A stretch of DNA of 6,448 bases from CAYXFZ01 sp964464385 (GCA_964464385.1 CAYXFZ010000104.1:1-6448), one strand, 5' to 3'. Positions 1-6,448 are shown, numbered from the stretch's first letter. A program made the numbers and translations. The notes: a model not told the origin generated them from the sequence alone.

Positions 1-666
1 GTCGGTGACCACGTTGCGGGAGCGGATTCCGTTGCCAGTCACCGGAATCCGTTGGCGGATGGAAGCCGGATACCCATCCCGGTACTCGTCGTGGAATTTT
101 CGAATGGTTCGAACCGAGGTGGAATCAGAGAGTCGGAGCCAACCATCGCTGGAGCGGGCGGCGTTATCCAGATCCCAGCCGCTCCACTGCTCCGGCGCAG
201 TTCCTGGGCTGGGCCAGCAAACCTTCCAAAGAGATTTTTGCAGTTTCCAGGGCTTGCGACAGATGGAGAAGCCATCCGCCATCTCAGGGCGAGCCCAGAT
301 ATCGCCCTCGCGAATCCACAGGGTCTCGGCCGGCATGCCGACCAGGCGCTTGACGTAGTTTTGATGGGCCAACAAGGGATACCTAAAAACGACGACTTCC
401 CATCGGTTGGGATCGCGCAACCACCAGGACACCTTGTCCACGAGGACCCGATCGTGAATGGTTCCCGACGCTATGCGGGTCGAAGGATCCAAGAGAGTGG
501 TACCCATGAGGGTGGGCATCATGGACCCGGTGGGGATTTCGTAAGCCTCCAAGGCGAAAACTTTCAGGCCAAGGGCCATGACGATGGCAAACAACGTCAT
601 TTCAATGCCATCCCGCACGGGATGCTTGGATTTCTTGCGGCTCTTGCGGCTCTTGCGGAATGCCAT
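1..666 (-). CDS. lepB: Signal peptidase I (3' end cut by window edge)
   Basis: Membrane-bound serine/lysine protease that removes signal peptides from exported proteins. The first 222 residues are visible; the frame runs off the left edge. A very basic N-terminus (residues 4-14, RKSRKSRKKSK) precedes one membrane segment at about 23-41. The nucleophile is S48 in PTGSMMPTL, with T where many bacteria have S before GSM. The general base is K106 in YVKRLVGMP (104-112). After GDIW (121-124) comes a long stretch with no counterpart in E. coli-type enzymes, starting with a basic/tryptophan-rich segment (CRKPWKLQKSLWKV, 136-149) and running to the edge. The conserved GDNR-type box E is not seen and should lie beyond the edge. 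The ATG at 664-666 is 9 bases after lepA; a weak GGAAG sits too far upstream to be a good ribosome site. Confidence 0.93.
   Translation of the reverse strand, partial: MAFRKSRKSRKKSKHPVRDGIEMTLFAIVMALGLKVFALEAYEIPTGSMMPTLMGTTLLDPSTRIASGTIHDRVLVDKVSWWLRDPNRWEVVVFRYPLLAHQNYVKRLVGMPAETLWIREGDIWARPEMADGFSICRKPWKLQKSLWKVCWPSPGTAPEQWSGWDLDNAARSSDGWLRLSDSTSVRTIRKFHDEYRDGYPASIRQRIPVTGNGIRSRNVVTD
634..658 (-). repeat. 9-bp tandem repeat, 2.8 copies, in the lepB N-terminus
   Basis: The plus-strand unit CTTGCGGCT is repeated at 634-642 and 643-651, then partly at 652-658. It is in frame and encodes the repeated basic tripeptide of RKSRKSRK before the membrane segment. Its length is a multiple of three, so copy changes would only lengthen or shorten the cytoplasmic basic tail. 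Confidence 0.85.
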
Positions 667-675
667 GGGGTCAGC

Positions 676-2484
676 CTACTCTTCCGATGACAAGACCGCG
701 AGAAAGGCCTTTTGGGGAACTTCGACATTGCCGATGGACTTCATGCGCTTTTTTCCTTCCTTCTGCTTTTCCAAGAGCTTGCGCTTGCGGGTGATGTCTC
801 CGCCATAACATTTGGCCGTAACATTTTTGCTGAGGGCGCGAATGCTCTCGCGGGCGATGATTTTGCCGCCAATTGCGGCCTGCAGGGCGACCTCGAATTG
901 ATGGCGAGGGATTTCTTTGCGCAGTTTGCGCAGGATGACGCGGGCGCGGCGCTCGGCAGCGTCCCTATGGCAAATCACCGAAAGAGCGTCGGCTTCCGTG
1001 CCGGCAACCAAAATTCGCACCTTGGCCAAGTTGGCGTCCACAAATCGGGGCTCCTCGTAGTTCATCGTTCCATATCCGCGAGTTGCAGATTTCAACTTGT
1101 CATAGAAATCAAAGATGATTTCCGAAAGAGGAAGATCCCAAGTCAGCATGACGCGGTTGGCAGAGAGGTGATCCTGGCGTTGGAAGATGCCCCGCCGTTC
1201 GGAACACAATTGCATGACCGGACCGATGCCTTCAATCGGTACCAAGATATGAGTTATCACCCGGGGTTCGCGGATGGCAGTCCACTGTGTTGGATCCGGG
1301 AGTTCCCCCGGCGAGTGAATGGTCTTGTCTTCCCCGTCATGGAGAGCAATTTCGTAGGGGACCGTTGGAGCAGTTTGCACGATGTCAATGCCGGATTCCC
1401 GCTCCAATCGTTCTTGCACAATTTCCATGTGCAAGAGTCCCAAGAAACCGCAACGGAAGCCAAAGCCTAAGGCATCCGAAGACTCTGGATCGAAGATGAT
1501 GGAGGAGTCATTCAACTTGAGGGTGTTCAAGGCCGAACGGAGGTTCTCAAAGTCACCCGGGTTGGTGGGATAAATCCCACACCAAACCATGGGCTGGGGT
1601 TCCCGGTAGCCTGGGAGTGGACTCGCCTGGTCGCCCTTGCTGACGGTGACGGTGTCGCCAATGTTGACATCTTCCAGACGTTTGATGTTCGAAATGAGAT
1701 AACCCGTTTCACCAGCCGAGAGGCTGAGCCGAGGATCGGGCTGGGGAATGAACTTGCCCAATTCCAAGACTTCGTAATCAGCCTTGGCACCAATCATGCG
1801 TACCCGATCCCCTTTATGGATAATCCCATCCACCATGCGAAGGTTGACCACGATTCCGCGGTATTCATCGTACTTTGCATCAAAAATCAGGGCTCTCAAG
1901 GGGGCATTCGGATCCCCCGTGGGTGCTGGGATCTGATGAACCACTTCTTCCAAGAGCGCGGCAACGCCATCGCCGGTCTTGGCTGAGCATCGGAGAGCCG
2001 CCTCCTTTTCCAAAAGGAGGACATGTTCCAATTCCTCGGCAATTTCTTCCGGACGGGCGTGCGAGAGGTCGGTCTTGTTGAGGACCGGGATGACGGTCAT
2101 GTCCTGGTCCAGGGCCAACATGGCATTGGCTACCGTTTGCGCTTGAATGCCTTGGGCGGCATCAATCAAGAGGAGCGCACCCTCGCAGGCCTGCAGAGAT
2201 TTCTCCACCTCGTAAGAGAAATCCACGTGGCCGGGCGTATCAATCAAATTGAGGAGATATTCTTCGCCATCCACCTTGGTGAGAAGGGAGACCGAAGCTG
2301 CTTTGATCGTGATGCCCCGTTCCCGCTCCAAATCCATGGTGTCCAGCATCTGCTCCCGCGACTTTCGTTTGTCCACGGCACCGGTGAATTCCAGAAACCG
2401 ATCGGCAAGGGTGGACTTCCCGTGATCGATGTGGGCAATGATCGAGAAGTTGCGAATGCGCTCCGTGGGAAAGGGGCGAGACAT
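676..2484 (-). CDS. lepA: Elongation factor 4 (LepA), ribosome-associated GTPase
   Basis: Translational GTPase that binds the ribosome and is implicated in back-translocation, initiation or ribosome assembly. At 602 residues it is full length. The G domain carries G1 AHIDHGKST (17-25), G2 RGITIKA (56-62), G3 DTPGH (82-86), G4 NKTD (136-139) and G5 SAKTG (167-171). EF-G-like domains II, III and V follow. The LepA-specific C-terminal domain ends with NVTAKCYGGDITRKRKLLEK (554-573) and GNVEVPQKAF (585-594), the family hallmark. There is no EF-G domain IV. The ATG at 2482-2484 lies 6 bases after rdgB and gives the expected short leader before the G1 motif. The upstream sequence is pyrimidine-rich and lacks a Shine-Dalgarno site. 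lepB follows after 9 bases, the classic lepA–lepB order. Confidence 0.98.
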   Translation of the reverse strand: MSRPFPTERIRNFSIIAHIDHGKSTLADRFLEFTGAVDKRKSREQMLDTMDLERERGITIKAASVSLLTKVDGEEYLLNLIDTPGHVDFSYEVEKSLQACEGALLLIDAAQGIQAQTVANAMLALDQDMTVIPVLNKTDLSHARPEEIAEELEHVLLLEKEAALRCSAKTGDGVAALLEEVVHQIPAPTGDPNAPLRALIFDAKYDEYRGIVVNLRMVDGIIHKGDRVRMIGAKADYEVLELGKFIPQPDPRLSLSAGETGYLISNIKRLEDVNIGDTVTVSKGDQASPLPGYREPQPMVWCGIYPTNPGDFENLRSALNTLKLNDSSIIFDPESSDALGFGFRCGFLGLLHMEIVQERLERESGIDIVQTAPTVPYEIALHDGEDKTIHSPGELPDPTQWTAIREPRVITHILVPIEGIGPVMQLCSERRGIFQRQDHLSANRVMLTWDLPLSEIIFDFYDKLKSATRGYGTMNYEEPRFVDANLAKVRILVAGTEADALSVICHRDAAERRARVILRKLRKEIPRHQFEVALQAAIGGKIIARESIRALSKNVTAKCYGGDITRKRKLLEKQKEGKKRMKSIGNVEVPQKAFLAVLSSEE

Positions 2485-2490
2485 GGGGAA

Positions 2491-3135
2491 TCAGGAGGGC
2501 AAAACTTGCTGAAGGACGTTTTGAAGACGAGCGATGGCCTCGCCACGGTGGCTGACTTCAGCTTTGGCGGCCGCATTCAGGTGAGCAAAACTGCATCCCG
2601 AAGCTTCATGATAGAAGAGAGGGTCATATCCAAAGCCGCCCTCTCCTTCCGGTGATTCTAGAATTCGGCCGCGAACGTTTCCTTCCACTGCAAAGAGCAA
2701 TTGCTCCGGTTTGGCAACTGCGATGACGCACCAGAAGGCCGCACCGCGCTGGTCGGGTGGCGTGTCCTTCAGTTCCTGAAGGAGTTTTTCATTGTTGGCC
2801 TTGTCCCGCTCCGGCCTGGGTCGATCTTCCGGGATTCCCGCCCAGCGAGCCGAGTGGATTCCAGGATCGCCGTCCAGCGCATCTACGCAAAGACCGGAAT
2901 CGTCCGCCAAAGCCCAAACCTCCTGACCCAGCTGTTTCGTAACGACTTCGGCAAAGGCCAGCGCTTTGAGGGCGGCGTTGTCAAGAAAGGACTCACCGTT
3001 TTCTTCGACCTCTGGAAGACCCTCGCTTAAGTCAACGGGAGAGAGAATCTGGATGGGAAGATCTTGGCAAAGAGATTCCAACTCTGCCAATTTTGCATCA
3101 TTGCCCGTGCCAACAAAGAGTTTGGCTTGGCTCAC
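2491..3135 (-). CDS. rdgB: RdgB/HAM1 family non-canonical purine NTP pyrophosphatase (dITP/XTP)
   Basis: Cytoplasmic house-cleaning enzyme that hydrolyses ITP, dITP and XTP to monophosphates plus pyrophosphate, keeping deaminated purines out of DNA and RNA. The 214 residues are slightly above the usual 190-205. Visible signatures are TGN with K15 (10-15), ENGESFLDNA (45-54), the catalytic-acid segment ADDSGL (77-82), GDPGIHSARWAG (89-100), GEGGFGYDPLF (164-174) and the base-recognition SHRGEA (195-200). The start is a GTG at 3133-3135 in a GTGA overlap with the upstream gene. It places TGN ten residues from the N-terminus, as is normal for the family. Pairing with rph is common in bacteria, though here one gene separates them. 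lepA begins 6 bases after the TGA. Confidence 0.96.
   Translation of the reverse strand: MSQAKLFVGTGNDAKLAELESLCQDLPIQILSPVDLSEGLPEVEENGESFLDNAALKALAFAEVVTKQLGQEVWALADDSGLCVDALDGDPGIHSARWAGIPEDRPRPERDKANNEKLLQELKDTPPDQRGAAFWCVIAVAKPEQLLFAVEGNVRGRILESPEGEGGFGYDPLFYHEASGCSFAHLNAAAKAEVSHRGEAIARLQNVLQQVLPS
3132..3135 (-). promoter_or_regulatory. GTGA stop/start overlap joining the metallophosphoesterase and rdgB
   Basis: Minus-strand bases 3135 to 3132 read GTGA: the GTG is the rdgB start and the TGA ends the metallophosphoesterase. No Shine-Dalgarno core is present in the preceding 20 bases, so translational coupling is the likely way rdgB is initiated. Confidence 0.65.
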
Positions 3136-4256
3136 AATCGGTCCGGACGATTGGAACGCAGAGAGCTTGCCGGGAAATCCAAGGGCTCAAAGCGAAAAAT
3201 CGGTGCTTTCCCGGGCGAGAATTCGCCGAGCAAGATCCGGGATTTGTTTCCTCGTTGACCCAGTCCGTCACCGGAAAGAAGGGTGCGCAGGCCGTGGTCA
3301 TCAAAGTCGGCGGATCTGTGAATGTGACCGGCAATCAAGGCCGTAGTCTGGATTTCCAGCAAGGATTGATGGATCCATTGCCGTTCCCTTTCTCGGTNNN
3401 NNNNNNNGGGATCAGAGAGCGGCCGATGGGTGAAGACCACCAGCGGGGACAGCAGATCTCCACTCTCAAGGGAAGCCTTTCTTTCGGTGGCGATTTGGTC
3501 CAAAAGTTCCCCGCGTCGGCCACCGTTTGCGGGCAGGATGTCGGCGGCGGTGTCCAAATTCAAGAAAGTGACCTCTCCTACAGTGAAGCGACTGTTTCGA
3601 GGCCCAATGGAATCTTGAAAGAATTGCCAGCGATTCCGGTGTCCGCCGTGGAAATCGTGATTGCCAATCGCGGTATAGATTGGAATAGGGGAGGCATTCC
3701 AGGTGGTGGCGGCGGCGTCCGCGTCGGCATCGGTGTAAGCAAGGTCACCGACATGCAGAATGAAGTGAGCACCAAGTTCGGCGGCGCGTTGGAAACACCA
3801 GGCCATTTCATTTTGGCCGCCGCCATCCCCAATGGCCGCAAAGCGCCAAATCTTTCGAGCGGGCAAGGAGACTTGAATGTCCCAAGTGAGCGCCTTCTCG
3901 GTCACCCCACTGAAAACCAAGGTGAGACCATTTCGTTGAAAGGTGAGACCCTCGGCCTGGACTTCAGCCTCTGGGTGAATGTTTTCTAGGCGCACTTTGC
4001 CCTCCCAACCCTGTGGACCGACCTGGAGCTGAAAGTTTGGTTCCGGGACAAAGGCCCGCAAGGTCGGAGTTTCCTGGTGAGGAACTAAGATGGCGCCAAG
4101 GGCGGCCACTCCCAAACCTTCGGTTAAAGTGCCGGCTGTTGGAGCAGACGCCGGTTCCAATTGCAGAGGGGGATAACGAAGACCCCGGTCTTGCAGGAAC
4201 CCAGCGACCAGGAGGGCGCAGAAGGCAAGGATGAGCAGACGCTTGCGCCAAGACAT
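3132..4256 (-). CDS. Exported metallophosphoesterase, purple-acid-phosphatase-like
   Basis: Binuclear-metal phosphoesterase of the calcineurin-like superfamily; the substrate cannot be told from sequence. The 374-residue frame (four of them unknown) starts with a basic end (SWRKR) and a hydrophobic stretch at about 7-20, read as a signal peptide or membrane anchor, so it probably acts outside the cytoplasmic membrane. Residues about 75-135 look beta-rich and may be an N-terminal accessory domain. All five metal-ligand motifs are visible: GDGG (143-146), GDLAY (170-174), GNHD (198-201), VVFTH (273-277) and GHIH (310-313). GDxG plus GDxxY is the purple acid phosphatase form. A run of ten Ns falls between motifs IV and V; the frame is the same on both sides, so the gene is probably intact. 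It starts 3 bases after rph, and its TGA overlaps the rdgB GTG. Placement between rph and rdgB is unusual and suggests no specific function. Confidence 0.85.
   Translation of the reverse strand: MSWRKRLLILAFCALLVAGFLQDRGLRYPPLQLEPASAPTAGTLTEGLGVAALGAILVPHQETPTLRAFVPEPNFQLQVGPQGWEGKVRLENIHPEAEVQAEGLTFQRNGLTLVFSGVTEKALTWDIQVSLPARKIWRFAAIGDGGGQNEMAWCFQRAAELGAHFILHVGDLAYTDADADAAATTWNASPIPIYTAIGNHDFHGGHRNRWQFFQDSIGPRNSRFTVGEVTFLNLDTAADILPANGGRRGELLDQIATERKASLESGDLLSPLVVFTHRPLSDPXXXXRERERQWIHQSLLEIQTTALIAGHIHRSADFDDHGLRTLLSGDGLGQRGNKSRILLGEFSPGKAPIFRFEPLDFPASSLRSNRPDRL
3398..3407. other. Assembly gap (10 Ns) inside the metallophosphoesterase gene
   Basis: Ten consecutive Ns replace unknown sequence at codons 284-287 of the metallophosphoesterase. 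The reading frame before and after is the same if the gap is counted as ten bases. This fits a true length near ten, or one differing from it by a multiple of three. Ten may also be only a placeholder, so the number of missing residues is uncertain. Confidence 0.98.
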
Positions 4257-4259
4257 GAG

Positions 4260-4985
4260 TTAGACGGGCATGCCGTCGCCAACAGCGGCCTTTTGCAGTT
4301 CGGTCAGTTGCAAAACGCCCTGCGTAGCCAAATCGAGAAGGCGGTCGAAGGTGGCACGCTCGAACACGGCGCCCTCGCCGGCAGCCTGCACTTCGATGAG
4401 TTTGCCATTGGCAGTCGCCACAACATTCATGTCCATATCAGCCTCGGAATCTTCACCGTAATCCAGATCGAGGAGTTCCTCGCCGGCGACGAGCCCGACC
4501 GAAACGGCGGCAGGCCATTCGCGCAGGGGCCAATGAGCAAGCTGATCCCGCCCGGAGAGTGTGCGAAAAGCATCCTGAAGGGCCACGGCAGCACCCGTAA
4601 TGCTGGCGCAGCGCGTGCCACCATCGGCCTGCAAGACGTCACAATCAATATGGATGGTGAAATCTGGAAAGGCGGAGAGATCCGTTACGGAACGGAGTGC
4701 CCGGCCGATCAGCCGTTGGATCTCGACACTACGACCGTCGCGGCGGGTGATTTCCCGCACTTTTCGACCCTCCACGGAGCCGGGCAGCATGGCATATTCC
4801 GCAGTCAACCATCCTTCTTTGCGAGCTTGTTGAAAGTAAGGGACTTTCCCCACGACGGTGGCAGTGCAAAGGATTTTTGTGCGTCCGAACTCCACGAGGA
4901 CGGAGCCTTCAGCGGATTCAGTAAAGCCGCGCTGAAAGCGAACCTCGCGCATTTGGTTGGGGTTGCGGCCGTTGAATCGGGGCAT
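4260..4985 (-). CDS. rph: Ribonuclease PH
   Basis: Phosphate-dependent 3'-to-5' exoribonuclease that trims tRNA precursors and other RNA 3' ends, releasing nucleoside diphosphates; a hexameric cytoplasmic enzyme. At 241 residues it is full length for the family. The N-terminal RNA-binding face is present (NGRNPNQMREV at 5-15, EGSVLVEFG at 26-34), as are GWLTAEYAMLP (58-68) and EIQRLIGRALR (88-98). Phosphate-site residues are R85 and the R of GGTR (122-125), within DCDVLQADGGTR. The acidic metal-site segment LDLDYGED...ADMDMNVV spans 172-189. The near-invariant QGTAEG reads QAAGEG at 200-205, a mild oddity. The start is the first ATG, 12 bases after the birA TAA; no Shine-Dalgarno sequence precedes it. 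The next gene begins 3 bases after the TAA. Confidence 0.96.
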   Translation of the reverse strand: MPRFNGRNPNQMREVRFQRGFTESAEGSVLVEFGRTKILCTATVVGKVPYFQQARKEGWLTAEYAMLPGSVEGRKVREITRRDGRSVEIQRLIGRALRSVTDLSAFPDFTIHIDCDVLQADGGTRCASITGAAVALQDAFRTLSGRDQLAHWPLREWPAAVSVGLVAGEELLDLDYGEDSEADMDMNVVATANGKLIEVQAAGEGAVFERATFDRLLDLATQGVLQLTELQKAAVGDGMPV

Positions 4986-4997
4986 GGCAGGGAGTGC

Positions 4998-5795
4998 TTA
5001 AGGGTTTGGGAGGGGAAGCAATTCTCGAAGGAGGCCCAGGGGGCGACGCCCACTTCGGGACGCTTCGCCCCAGGTCAGGCCCTCCGAAAGGGAGAATTCT
5101 AGCAACGGGCCGGAGGGTAGGTCGGGTTCTCGGGGAACACGAATACCGAAGGGGGCCCAGCGGCGAAGCAAGATTAGGCATTCTGCTTCCAGGGCGCTGG
5201 GACCGGCATGTTGGAGTTGGCGAAGGCGTCGTGCCAGGCCTAGCAAGATGTCGGCCAGAACAACTTCTCGGGCAAGCTTGGCGCCAATTCGAGCGCAGTC
5301 CGGGGGTGCGGCGGAAACATTGACTCCGATTCCCAGAAGTAAAGTGTCTGGAGTCGAGGCCGGGGACTCCGCCAAGATCCCCGCAACTTTGGCCCACGAT
5401 TCATCCGGTTGGGACAAAAGGATGTCATTGGGCCATTTCAAAGCGGAAATTCCCCCTGAGAATCTGGCACTGGCCGCGGCCACGGCACAGGCGGCGGCCA
5501 AACCTGCTGCCAGCGCAGGATCCGGGGAAGGGATGGCAAGTGTGAAACTCAAGTTGCTACAAGGAGGGCCCGACCACCAGTCGCGTTGGCTCCGTCCTCG
5601 GCCACCCGTTTGCTCTTCTGCCAAGACCAAAAAACCAGGAACTTCGTTGTTCTCCCTACCTTGTTCGCGCATCCAATCGGACGTGCTCTCGCAAGAAGCA
5701 AGGACTTGAAATTCCCGCGCGAGATCACAACCAGCCGGTAGCAAACGTCGAAGGCGAGGGGCGTCAAAGGCCTGGCCGTCGCCGCTCGGCTTCAT
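4998..5795 (-). CDS. birA: Biotin–[acetyl-CoA-carboxylase] ligase, monofunctional (no DNA-binding domain)
   Basis: Cytoplasmic enzyme that activates biotin with ATP to biotinyl-AMP and transfers it to the carrier lysine of biotin carboxylases such as AccB. With the ATG at 5793-5795 it has 265 residues. Family motifs are in the right order: STS at 37-39, the adenylate-binding TGGRGR at 63-68 followed by R71, KWPND at 120-124, KVAGIL at 136-141 and GIGVNV at 155-160. The N-terminal winged helix of E. coli BirA is absent, so this is a ligase only, not a biotin repressor. The frame runs open to 5975, but that extension lies within the sigma gene and resembles nothing in the family, so the ATGA-overlap start is preferred. 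The C-terminal 50 residues (about 216-265) do not clearly show the usual small SH3-like domain and end in a proline- and leucine-rich tail. rph follows after 12 bases. Confidence 0.93.
   Translation of the reverse strand: MKPSGDGQAFDAPRLRRLLPAGCDLAREFQVLASCESTSDWMREQGRENNEVPGFLVLAEEQTGGRGRSQRDWWSGPPCSNLSFTLAIPSPDPALAAGLAAACAVAAASARFSGGISALKWPNDILLSQPDESWAKVAGILAESPASTPDTLLLGIGVNVSAAPPDCARIGAKLAREVVLADILLGLARRLRQLQHAGPSALEAECLILLRRWAPFGIRVPREPDLPSGPLLEFSLSEGLTWGEASRSGRRPLGLLRELLPLPNP
5792..5795 (-). promoter_or_regulatory. ATGA stop/start overlap joining the sigma factor and birA
   Basis: On the minus strand the bases 5795 to 5792 read ATGA, so the birA ATG and the sigma-factor TGA share two bases. 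The 20 bases before this ATG lack a GGAG-type Shine-Dalgarno core. Re-initiation by ribosomes finishing the sigma gene is therefore the likely route of translation. This junction also decides the birA start, since the frame is open further upstream. Confidence 0.7.
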
Positions 5796-6448
5796 TCGCT
5801 TGGCGGCGTCATCCGATCTCGCAATCGCTTGATGACGTTTGAGTGAATCTGGCAAACTCGAGATTCGGTGATGCCCATGCGTTCGCCAATTTCTCGCAAG
5901 GTCAGTCCATCTTGATAGTAACCTTGCAGAATAACTTTTTCTTTGTCCGACAAATGCTTCAGCATGTCCTGCCAACGATCGGAGGAGGCCACTTGGTCGG
6001 AAGGATCCACTTCATCGGATTGGCCAATGGCGTCAATCTGTGTCTCGGATTGCGTCGCTGAAGTGACTCGGCGGTCACTGACATTTAGCATGGCACGGGG
6101 ATGGGCCTTCTTGAGGGCGACGGGAAGGTCGGACTCCTTCACTTCGAGAAGTTTGGCAAGTTCGGCGTCGGCGGGTTCACATCCGTAACGGGAAATCCAT
6201 TGACGGCGCACCCGATCCAATTTGGTTGCCCTTTGGCGTACCAGTCGGGGCACCCAATCTTGACTGCGGAGGGCATCCAAAATGGCACCACGAATACGGG
6301 TGCTACAGTAAGTCTTGAACTTGACCTTGCGGCTGAGGTCAAATTTGGTGATGGCATCCATCAGTCCAAAAGTGCCCTCTTGGGCAAGATCATCTGGATC
6401 CACGGATGCCGGAAGATTGACGCACATGCGTTCGGCGATGAAACGGAC
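5792..6448 (-). CDS. FliA/WhiG-family RNA polymerase sigma factor (5' end cut by window edge)
   Basis: Alternative sigma-70-family factor that directs core RNA polymerase to a promoter subset; FliA/WhiG relatives usually control motility or developmental genes. The frame stays open to the right edge, so the start codon and N-terminus are outside; 218 residues are visible. Counting from the edge, residues 19-72 hold region 2 (DDLAQEGTFGLMDAITKFD, then KFKTYCSTRIRGAILD and DWVPR, the last typical of FliA/WhiG). Region 3 follows at about 73-115. A polar linker at about 118-160 precedes region 4 at about 165-213, with the helix-turn-helix around LTLREIGERMGITESRVCQI. The ATG at 6425-6427 lies inside region 2 and is not the start. 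The stop TGA overlaps the birA start in an ATGA. The family is clear; no flagellar gene is visible, so I do not assign fliA. The target regulon cannot be read from this window. Confidence 0.93.
   Translation of the reverse strand, partial: VRFIAERMCVNLPASVDPDDLAQEGTFGLMDAITKFDLSRKVKFKTYCSTRIRGAILDALRSQDWVPRLVRQRATKLDRVRRQWISRYGCEPADAELAKLLEVKESDLPVALKKAHPRAMLNVSDRRVTSATQSETQIDAIGQSDEVDPSDQVASSDRWQDMLKHLSDKEKVILQGYYQDGLTLREIGERMGITESRVCQIHSNVIKRLRDRMTPPSE

Noticed and set aside
3093..3989. Long plus-strand open frame (298 codons), and similar ones at 52-690, 712-1470, 2023-2655 and 4161-5102
   Set aside because: Each lies antisense to a minus-strand gene with clear family motifs, shows no recognisable domain, and is explained by codon bias creating open antisense frames.
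4190..4256. Lipoprotein signal (lipobox) at the phosphoesterase N-terminus
   Set aside because: The only nearby cysteine, residue 13, is preceded by L-A-F rather than a small residue, and it lies in the middle of the hydrophobic stretch.
5040..5071. Inverted repeat GGGGCGA...TCGCCCC as a possible terminator or attenuator before rph
   Set aside because: It is inside the birA coding region, has a 7-bp stem with an 18-base interior and no following T run; in GC-rich coding DNA it is likely chance.
5796..5975. A 60-residue N-terminal extension of BirA that might be its DNA-binding domain
   Set aside because: It lies wholly within the sigma-factor region 4 coding sequence in another frame, has no helix-turn-helix pattern, and the ATGA-overlap start gives a normal catalytic-domain N-terminus.
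6425..6427. ATG as the start of the sigma factor
   Set aside because: The frame continues open to the edge with IAER directly before it, matching conserved region 2, so the true start is outside the window.

Overview
The window is one tightly packed block of seven protein-coding genes, all on the minus strand. It has no intergenic gap longer than 12 bases and no RNA gene, mobile element, CRISPR array or long non-coding stretch. In transcription order (right to left) it reads: a FliA/WhiG-type RNA polymerase sigma factor (5' end cut by the window), biotin–protein ligase (birA), RNase PH (rph), an exported purple-acid-phosphatase-like metallophosphoesterase, the ITP/XTP 'house-cleaning' pyrophosphatase (rdgB), elongation factor 4 (lepA) and signal peptidase I (lepB, 3' end cut by the window).

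The junctions are ATGA overlap, 12 bp, 3 bp, GTGA overlap, 6 bp and 9 bp. This strongly suggests a single operon whose promoter lies beyond the right edge and whose terminator lies beyond the left edge. None of the six visible starts has a convincing Shine-Dalgarno sequence.

The organism is bacterial with moderately high GC. A Planctomycetota or wider PVC-superphylum origin is my best guess. It rests on the PTGSM active-site variant and long insertion in the signal peptidase, the TYC..RIRGA form of sigma region 2, and the lack of Shine-Dalgarno sites. This is an inference from remembered family features, not a search result. The run of ten Ns at 3398-3407 indicates a draft or metagenomic assembly.

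Functionally the block is housekeeping: transcription specificity (sigma factor), biotin loading of carboxylases (BirA), RNA 3'-end maturation (RNase PH), nucleotide-pool sanitation (RdgB), ribosome function (LepA) and protein export (LepB). rph–rdgB and lepA–lepB are familiar neighbours in bacteria. The less usual elements are the metallophosphoesterase wedged between rph and rdgB, and the FliA/WhiG sigma gene at the promoter-proximal side. I do not see an obvious new defence, mobile or biosynthetic system here; the findings are modest.
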